Made by a program: the position numbers and the translations under genes. Below the pieces are notes generated by a model that searched no databases, was not told where the DNA came from, and saw nothing but the letters and a program-made list of their open reading frames with translations. From an uncultured Porphyromonadaceae bacterium (GTDB lineage: Bacteria; Bacteroidota; Bacteroidia; Bacteroidales; Muribaculaceae), in contig CAMWUJ010000015.1 in the NCBI GenBank assembly GCA_947177405.1, forward strand, positions 1 to 49,153: a stretch of 49,153 nucleotides of DNA, in the 5' to 3' direction. Positions 44,157 through 49,153 of the stretch are shown one piece after another (positions within the stretch are counted from its first letter, which is position 1; each line of letters opens with the position of its first letter).

Positions 44157-45761
44157 ATGGATAAAGAAACTCTTATTAACAGGGCGTGCGCTCTTGAAAC
44201 TCCGAAAGACTTCCTTAACCTCATGAACGAGATTAAGGCTGACTTATTGGGCGATAAGAGTTTCCCATTTTCCGTTAGGCATCTCCGCATTCTTTGTAAC
44301 CCAAAGAATGATAAAAAACGCTACTTCTCCTTTGAAATACCAAAGAAGTCAGGAGGAAGCCGTCAAATATGTGCGCCATCTGGCAACCTGAAATGGTTCC
44401 AAATCTGTCTCAACGAATTGTTCAAAGCTCTCTATACCCCTTCCCCCTACGCTATGGGCTTCACGGTAGGCAAATCCATCGTCGATAACGCTCGGATGCA
44501 CACCAATCAGAACTATGTTTTCAACATAGATCTGAAAGACTTCTTCCCAAGCATAGACCAAGCACGTGTTTGGAAACGGCTGCAACTTACTCCATTTAAT
44601 TTCAATCCCAAAATTGCAGGGCTTATAGCCGGTCTTTGTTCGATAAAGTCCGTTCGTTATTCAGATAACGAAGCGTTCAGCGAGTGTTATGTACTACCAC
44701 AAGGTGCGCCTACATCGCCATTGCTTACAAACGCAATCTGCGACACACTTGACCGAAGACTTCATGGACTTGCGAAACGGTTTGGACTTCACTATTCTCG
44801 TTATGCCGATGATATTACGTTCAGTTCCATGCACAACGTCTATAAGCATGATGGTGATTTCCGCAAAGAGCTGGAACGTATCATTACCGACCAACATTTC
44901 ACAATCAATGCAAAGAAGACACGTCTTCAGCATTGCTCTGTCCGACAAGAAGTAACCGGTATAACTGTCGGGCAGAAGTTGAACGTGGCTAGCAAATATA
45001 TAAAGGACGTTCGAGCTATTCTTCATATTTGGGAGAAGTATGGCATCAATGCGGCATACGCCACATTCTATTCTCGCTACAAAAGTGAGAAATGCCAACT
45101 TCATCGCGGAGAACCTAACCTGATAAATGTAATCTCCGGCAAACTCTGCTATCTTAAGATGGTAAAAGGAGAGAATGATCCGGTTTATGCAAAACTTTTT
45201 TCCCAATTTACTCGACTGACTTCTACTGAGAAACCAGTCGCCAAACCAAAAGATATTGACTATCTTTTCACTATGCCACTTATTGCATTTGAGAAGAAAT
45301 TGGGCTGCAAACTGGAATACCGCACTCGCACACATGACAATAAGCCATACGCTTGTTTCTATTTCCAAGGCCGTTTCTTTGTTGTTGCCGTCAGCAAGAA
45401 TCTTGATATCAATAATCTGCCTGGTAATGTGGAAATTTCACTGACCCGTATGGCTGTACCATTATCGTTTTATGTCGCTGAGGGAAACCCAATACCCGAA
45501 ATTAAGCCAACGAGACCCCAGGTCGGCTATCTCCTCCACAAACATTATTCTGGAAAGAAACGCAAAGAAGAAATTGCAGCTCTTGTATTCAATCAGTCCA
45601 ATGATGTTCCAGATAGCTTACGCGAATTTGTTCTTGGCTTGGCCGAACAATTCCCGGAATTGCAACTCCGTGATGATATGGGTATTATCGAATCTCAACA
45701 GGAAACCGATCTGCTATCTCGGTTAGTTGATTCAAATTTTGACCTCTCAATTCTACCATAA
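44157..45761 (+). CDS. Retron reverse transcriptase with C-terminal extension
   Basis: A 534-residue retron-type RT. It has the RT0-7 series with the catalytic NIDLKDFF (residues 123-130), NAxxH as NARMH (111-115), LPQGAPTSP (180-188), YADD (216-219) and VTG (266-268), which identifies retron RTs. Residues from about 350 to 534 form an extension of unknown fold with LLHKHYSGKKRKEEIAALVF; usual retron RTs end near 320-350. It acts on the adjacent ncRNA to make msDNA. The next gene begins one base after its stop, and the WYL-controlled promoter lies upstream. Confidence 0.93.
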   Translation: MDKETLINRACALETPKDFLNLMNEIKADLLGDKSFPFSVRHLRILCNPKNDKKRYFSFEIPKKSGGSRQICAPSGNLKWFQICLNELFKALYTPSPYAMGFTVGKSIVDNARMHTNQNYVFNIDLKDFFPSIDQARVWKRLQLTPFNFNPKIAGLIAGLCSIKSVRYSDNEAFSECYVLPQGAPTSPLLTNAICDTLDRRLHGLAKRFGLHYSRYADDITFSSMHNVYKHDGDFRKELERIITDQHFTINAKKTRLQHCSVRQEVTGITVGQKLNVASKYIKDVRAILHIWEKYGINAAYATFYSRYKSEKCQLHRGEPNLINVISGKLCYLKMVKGENDPVYAKLFSQFTRLTSTEKPVAKPKDIDYLFTMPLIAFEKKLGCKLEYRTRTHDNKPYACFYFQGRFFVVAVSKNLDINNLPGNVEISLTRMAVPLSFYVAEGNPIPEIKPTRPQVGYLLHKHYSGKKRKEEIAALVFNQSNDVPDSLREFVLGLAEQFPELQLRDDMGIIESQQETDLLSRLVDSNFDLSILP

Positions 45762-45762
45762 T

Positions 45763-46596
45763 ATGGCACAAGACAGACGTAAAGATGATCTCAAAAAGCT
45801 ACTCGCTTTTCTCGGTAATATTATCCACGAGCCAGAAAATTCATGGTTTGTGGATGAGTTATATTCTATGCTTTCCTCTCGGAACGATGATAAAAATAGT
45901 CTCATCAAGATTGAGAAATATCTTGGTCTCGACTATAATATTGATAAGTTTGTGCCACTTATTGATTTTTCATTTGTCGCAGATGAATATACCCGTGAAT
46001 GCTTCAATGCCGATTATCGAGAGATGCTACGCTATCGATTTGGTTCAAGAGGGCACAAAATTGATTTCTCAGAATATTGCCGGTATTCTTTAATCATTGC
46101 TGAACGAGCACTTAATATCTTTTACTCTAAAGAGACCGACATTGTAACAATAAAGAGCAGACTAAAAACATTTAACCCTTCAGCAAATATAGACAATGCT
46201 AAGGCGTTGAAAGATATTTCATTAAGCGTTAAACTATGGAGTTTTTGCAACGAACACAATCTGAAGTCTGTCAAGCAGACACTTGACTCCGTCCGAGAAG
46301 TCCGGAATATGAAAAGCCATGGACATGTCTCAACTGAAGATGACGAGAGTTGGTTTCAAGGTGTATATCAACAATTCAAAAAGTGCGGCTTCCCATTGCG
46401 CTCGGATGGAACCGTTGATTGGTATACACTCAAAAATGAAAAGCCGGACTTGTGGGAGTATTATCAGAAAGAAATCCAAAATACAGTCGCACATAAAAGG
46501 TATATTCAATTAGCATGGCAAAGAGAGCAACCCTTTGACGAAGTTAATAATAGACTTAATGAGTTGGTGTCATTTGTCGCCACACTATTAGCGTAA
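45763..46596 (+). CDS. HEPN-like protein, candidate retron effector
   Basis: A 277-residue protein starting one base after the RT stop. The central helices (about residues 105-125, IIAERALNIFY) followed by VREVRNMKSHGHV (residues 177-189) give an R-x4-H motif (R181, H186), the RNase signature of HEPN domains. N- and C-terminal parts have no family I recognise. In retrons the msDNA/RT complex usually holds an effector toxin in check; here the likely effector is a HEPN RNase, activated when phage disturbs the complex. Both the toxin role and the catalytic ability are inference from motif and position. The start at 45763 is preferred to the longer frame at 45727 that overlaps RT. Confidence 0.68.
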   Translation: MAQDRRKDDLKKLLAFLGNIIHEPENSWFVDELYSMLSSRNDDKNSLIKIEKYLGLDYNIDKFVPLIDFSFVADEYTRECFNADYREMLRYRFGSRGHKIDFSEYCRYSLIIAERALNIFYSKETDIVTIKSRLKTFNPSANIDNAKALKDISLSVKLWSFCNEHNLKSVKQTLDSVREVRNMKSHGHVSTEDDESWFQGVYQQFKKCGFPLRSDGTVDWYTLKNEKPDLWEYYQKEIQNTVAHKRYIQLAWQREQPFDEVNNRLNELVSFVATLLA

Positions 46597-46612
46597 CTCA
46601 ATGAGATAACTA

Positions 46613-47020
46613 ATGAAACGGATTTATCTTATCCTCTCGTTCGCTGTAGTTTGTGCGACTTGTGTAGGTTACTTTTACATGACAAATCGCCCTGAATATT
46701 TAGCATCAAAATCAGAGTACATCCCGACCTTCTTCTCTCTGCCTAAAGAAGATTTCACGAACCTTGGGAATCAATTTTGTATAGATGAATTACACTCTCA
46801 AGGCCGGCGATTTGAAGACTTTGGCTCCGCCCATTATGTTCTTAAAATTTCTGATCTGCACCCTAATATCAGGGAAGTTATGATAAAAAATCCAAGTACA
46901 ATACGAACGGTCTCATCTCTGATTCTTTCTATTAGACGAGCTGATATTTTAGGCACTTTTGAATTAAAACACAATTCTTGTAATGCTACAGCTCATTACG
47001 AACAAATATATGATGATTAA
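46613..47020 (+). CDS. Small membrane-anchored protein downstream of the retron
   Basis: A 135-residue protein, 16 bases after the HEPN gene. Residues about 4-24 form one membrane helix (or signal anchor), and the rest is soluble without known motif. No lipobox is clear. Its position suggests a third component of the retron operon, perhaps a membrane target or anchor, but a gene transferred by chance is also possible. Its end overlaps the end of a leftward frame by 4 bases. Confidence 0.65.
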   Translation: MKRIYLILSFAVVCATCVGYFYMTNRPEYLASKSEYIPTFFSLPKEDFTNLGNQFCIDELHSQGRRFEDFGSAHYVLKISDLHPNIREVMIKNPSTIRTVSSLILSIRRADILGTFELKHNSCNATAHYEQIYDD

Positions 47021-47325
47021 ATTGGAGTTGCGGTGATACCGCCGCGCTTTCGTGAACGGAGCCTCGGTCTCCACCATAAGGCTTCAATCGCTAACTCATT
47101 CGACCCTTCGGACACCTCCGAGGGGTCTTGTTGTATATGGACTTTTCGCTTCGGGCGATGTTCGCAGATAAAGGATTTTACCGTTCTTTTTTCCTCCTTC
47201 TGCCGGGAGGTGGGGTATTCCCATACGCCTTGATTTAGTGTTTGGCAGGTGTCTGAAAACTGGTCTGCATTGTTGAATACTTCCTCAAAGGTACGGGCTA
47301 CACGGTGGATATGGTGCTTTGCCAT
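47017..47325 (-). CDS. Putative basic small protein, leftward
   Basis: A 102-residue frame from ATG 47325. A TAACTTTG -7 box on the minus strand lies at 47443-47450, about 115 bases upstream, so a leftward transcript is plausible. The sequence starts MAKHHIHRVARTFEEV and is basic at the C-terminus. It has no known family. A hairpin (GCGGT/ACCGC near 47030) lies inside its 3' end. Confidence is low since coding-looking codon bias is weak. Confidence 0.4.
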   Translation of the reverse strand: MAKHHIHRVARTFEEVFNNADQFSDTCQTLNQGVWEYPTSRQKEEKRTVKSFICEHRPKRKVHIQQDPSEVSEGSNELAIEALWWRPRLRSRKRGGITATPI

Positions 47326-47442
47326 TGAGGGATAACCTCTCTTGAGGGCGGAGAGTCAACAGCTTTCGCCGAGTGAGGCTAACGATATTATGATTTTGCA
47401 AGGCAGTTTTTGAATTGCTCACCGGGTCTATTTTTCCATCTG

Positions 47443-47450
47443 CAAAGTTA
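47443..47450 (-). promoter_or_regulatory. Leftward -7 box TAACTTTG
   Basis: On the minus strand this reads TAACTTTG, followed by GCAGATGGAAAAATA. The same context (TACCTTTG, then GGAAAAATA) recurs at 48580-48587. Confidence 0.5.
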
Positions 47451-47610
47451 GGTCGCCAACTCAACTTCCCTACGGCTCTCTAAAACCGCTCCGCTATTTA
47501 TACAACAATTTTACGAAAAATGGTACAAGCCTCATTTTTAGCCGCTAACGCTTAAAATTCTTTAGTAAATTTTTGTTCGGTCTCAAACAGCTTACCCACT
47601 TGTATGCAAT

Positions 47611-47636
47611 GTAAAAATTAAGAGCCTCGGCTCACA
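47611..47636 (+). repeat. Conserved 26-bp leader, copy 1
   Basis: This 26-bp element is identical to 48745-48770 and contains the hairpin GAGCC-TC-GGCTC. It ends 27 bases before the ATG of the 64-aa gene, the same distance as in copy 2, and likely belongs to the 5' untranslated region. Confidence 0.85.
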
Positions 47637-47662
47637 AGTTAAACTTCAAAAACTTAAAAATC

Positions 47663-47857
47663 ATGACATACGTTAGCTGCATCTCTCTCGACAAAAACCG
47701 CCGACTCAAAGAATATCAGGTAGAGGTCGTTACCTTCAATGGTGAAAGCGAAATTATATATGTAGTAGCCCGCACCTCCGAGGAAGCACAGGAAAAGGCA
47801 GCAGCCCAGGTGGACGATGCCGACTACACTATGGTTCACGGTTCTTGGGAATATTAA
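47663..47857 (+). CDS. Small protein of unknown function (64 aa)
   Basis: A 64-residue protein beginning MTYVSCISLDKNRRLKEYQV and with a helix-rich tail TSEEAQEKAAAQVDD. It begins 27 bases after the leader repeat and is followed at once by a terminator hairpin, so it is likely a monocistronic gene. I cannot assign a function; the gene style is typical of mobile elements of this order. Confidence 0.65.
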   Translation: MTYVSCISLDKNRRLKEYQVEVVTFNGESEIIYVVARTSEEAQEKAAAQVDDADYTMVHGSWEY

Positions 47858-47871
47858 TCCCGACTCCCGAC

Positions 47872-47908
47872 AGAAAGAGGGTTGACCTGAACGGTCAACT
47901 TTTCTTTA
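47872..47908 (+). terminator. Terminator after the 64-aa gene
   Basis: GTTGACC (47881-47887) pairs with GGTCAAC (47893-47899) around TGAAC, followed by TTTTCTTT. Confidence 0.75.
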
Positions 47909-48579
47909 GCTCATATCATCTTCCGCTCTCATTTGTCTATCGGCTCTCCGGCACCACCTCTAAGCCGAGTGTCGCGGTCAGGCCCTCCACATCTGCCGTG
48001 TTCCGGGCAGTTGCTTGTCTCCCATCCGAGTTGACCTCCAAAGGTCAGTTCTTCAAAAGATGATCACGGCATTTCTCCGTCCATTATTCCGGGAGGGATC
48101 GTATTGAGTTTATCAATCTATGCGGAGAGTATCCGGCATTTTCCTGAAATATCTTATCGTCCTCGCTGTCGCGCCAACAATAATGATACTCGCACCGCTT
48201 CCGTTGTCGGTAAAGTCCTGATGACTGTTTTGTGTCAGACGGTGCTCATCGTCATTCGCCGGTCTGACAATCGGGAGTCGCAGCGGAACCGCCTCTGCTA
48301 TGTCTCAAACTGACAGCGTCCTCCGCGTTCCGGGGTCTCTCCGCATCGTTCTTTGAGCGCATGTAACAGGCGCACCGCACTCTTGGCTCACCCACATCTC
48401 GACATTATCCGGCTACGCCATTGAAGACGTGGCAACCAACGCTCGACCTTGCTCCACAATGAGTACGAAGTCATTGCCTCGCTCAACAGCGGGGCGGTTT
48501 GGCTGATTGTTCCCTGCGGTTAGTTCCCATTTGCCATTTCCGTTTTTGGGGAGTGAGTCGCGGCTTATTTTTCCTGTCG
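47909..48579. other. Long intergenic stretch without convincing genes
   Basis: About 670 bases, GC-richer than the defence genes to the left. Small plus-strand frames (47845-48063 and 48104-48313) look like chance. On the minus strand an open frame without ATG runs from about 48571 to a stop at 48413 and reads sensibly (GKWELTAGNNQPNRP), so it might be a degraded gene downstream of the TACCTTTG box. No repeat or tRNA was seen. Confidence 0.4.
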
Positions 48580-48587
48580 CAAAGGTA
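48580..48587 (-). promoter_or_regulatory. Leftward -7 box TACCTTTG
   Basis: Minus-strand TACCTTTG, with the same flanks as the box at 47443. It lies 158 bases before leader copy 2; the other box lies 161 bases before copy 1. Confidence 0.5.
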
Positions 48588-48744
48588 GGACTGACCGTTC
48601 ATCGCAAAATTGACCCTCCGGGATTTCCGCATAATTTTTTATAAATCTCCACCTTGCAGGTAGTATTTACCGGCTCACAGCCTTAAAAATTTACTTGAAA
48701 TTTTTGCTTTCCATCACTTTCTCAGTTCTCCCAATTATTGCAAC

Positions 48745-48770
48745 GTAAAAATTAAGAGCCTCGGCTCACA
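48745..48770 (+). repeat. Conserved 26-bp leader, copy 2
   Basis: Identical to 47611-47636, with the same 27-base distance from the ATG of the downstream small gene. Confidence 0.85.
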
Positions 48771-48796
48771 TCATTAACCCCCAAAACTTCAAAATC

Positions 48797-49084
48797 ATGG
48801 CAAAGAGAACTAAAAAATCCGCAGAAAACAAAGTCGCTAAAACCGCAGCTCCCGCCGTCGAGACTACTCCGGCAACAACTCCCAAGCTCATCGTGGCTCA
48901 GCGCAAGTTCAACCGCTGGTACGTCTATTTCAAAGGCGTAGCCCCCAAGGATAACGTCGGCTGCGGATGCAAGACCGCCAAGAGCGCAATGCGCTACATG
49001 CACCTGCTCAAAGCACGATACGGAGCGACTATCTCCCAAAACATCTACGACCGCCTCCAGTTTGAGGCTCAGCGAGAGGGTTAA
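48797..49084 (+). CDS. Small basic protein of unknown function (95 aa)
   Basis: A 95-residue protein. The lysine/alanine-rich N-terminus (about 30 residues) is followed by a compact domain with FNRWYVYFKGVAP, GCGCKTAKSAMRYMHLLKA and a helical end. The basic tail suggests nucleic-acid contact, which is inference. The stop codon lies in the loop of a terminator hairpin. A second frame on the opposite strand over this gene is only its shadow. Confidence 0.65.
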   Translation: MAKRTKKSAENKVAKTAAPAVETTPATTPKLIVAQRKFNRWYVYFKGVAPKDNVGCGCKTAKSAMRYMHLLKARYGATISQNIYDRLQFEAQREG

Positions 49085-49098
49085 GCCCTCTCGCTTCT
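49072..49098 (+). terminator. Terminator after the 95-aa gene
   Basis: GCGAGAGGG (49072-49080) and CCCTCTCGC (49086-49094) form a perfect stem, with the TAA stop in the loop, followed by TTCT. Confidence 0.8.
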
Positions 49099-49133
49099 CT
49101 CTCCCGATTGTCAAACCTTTAATTCAAACGACG

Positions 49134-49153
49134 ATGAAAGAATATATCTGCTA
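49134..49153 (+). CDS. Start of a further gene, cut by the window end
   Basis: ATG at 49134 begins MKEYIC and runs off the end. Product not determinable. Confidence 0.35.

Noticed and set aside
44694..45368. 224-residue minus-strand frame
   Set aside because: Entirely inside the RT gene, with no promoter or family resemblance.
44157..45761. Diversity-generating retroelement or group II intron RT
   Set aside because: No template/variable repeat pair and no maturase/HNH region; NAxxH and VTG plus a1/a2 repeats show a retron.
47845..48313. Two plus-strand frames of 72 and 69 codons
   Set aside because: No leader, promoter or family resemblance; the first overlaps the terminator after the 64-aa gene.
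48752..49114. 120-residue minus-strand frame
   Set aside because: It is the opposite-strand shadow of the 95-aa gene with the leader repeat and terminator on the plus strand.

Overview
The window reads as chromosomal DNA of a gut-type Bacteroidales, most like the Muribaculaceae (inference). Supporting signs are -7 boxes of the form TAnnTTTG before both tRNAs and several genes, mostly weak Shine-Dalgarno sites, a DUF2723 membrane protein, paired DUF1573 proteins, a BspA-type leucine-rich surface protein with a Por-type tail, and a membrane TPR-HTH regulator. No taxonomic marker is present, so the assignment is indirect.

Left part, 1-26138, is ordinary chromosome with GC-rich codon use. It starts with 82-bp intergenic repeats, a secreted histidine phosphatase and a DUF1846 protein. 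Next comes an exporter operon (TolC, HlyD, two ABC-2 permeases) followed by an MsbA-like ABC exporter, a CD225/DUF2752 pair, shikimate kinase, a divergent alanine-dehydrogenase-like protein, a glycosyltransferase overlapping a 1110-residue DUF2723 protein, two DUF1573 proteins and MeaB. A secreted LRR protein diverges from a TPR-HTH regulator. tRNA-Pro(TGG), a GltD-like oxidoreductase and tRNA-Leu(CAG) close this part.

Right of tRNA-Leu, 26139-49153, the DNA becomes AT-richer and is an accessory (defence) island; no integrase lies in the window. First comes a promoter-to-terminator structured RNA candidate (26466-26778). A complete type 4 BREX operon follows: brxP (PAPS-reductase-like), brxC, pglZ and brxL. 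Its last member is translationally coupled and has a segment resembling the phosphorothioate-reading SBD domain. Then come a DUF4357 protein, a small HTH protein and a 51-aa acidic protein.

The next block looks like one co-regulated unit: a beta-propeller/WD40-like protein overlapping a WYL regulator, a 52-aa acidic protein, and a retron. The retron has an msr-msd RNA with closing inverted repeats, an RT with NAxxH, YADD and VTG motifs plus a C-terminal extension, a HEPN-like protein with an R-x4-H motif, and a small membrane protein. Three promoters in this block carry the same 7-3-7 palindrome (GCGAACA-N3-TGTTCGC or close variants), each exactly 18 bases from the palindrome centre to the -7 box. 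The obvious candidate binder is the WYL protein. I regard the putative WYL-controlled WD40/retron/HEPN unit and the BREX-4 + SBD pairing as the most exciting content.

The end, 47017-49153, resembles mobile-element DNA: small genes each preceded by the same 26-bp leader at the same distance from ATG, mirrored by leftward promoter-like boxes, and each closed by a hairpin terminator.
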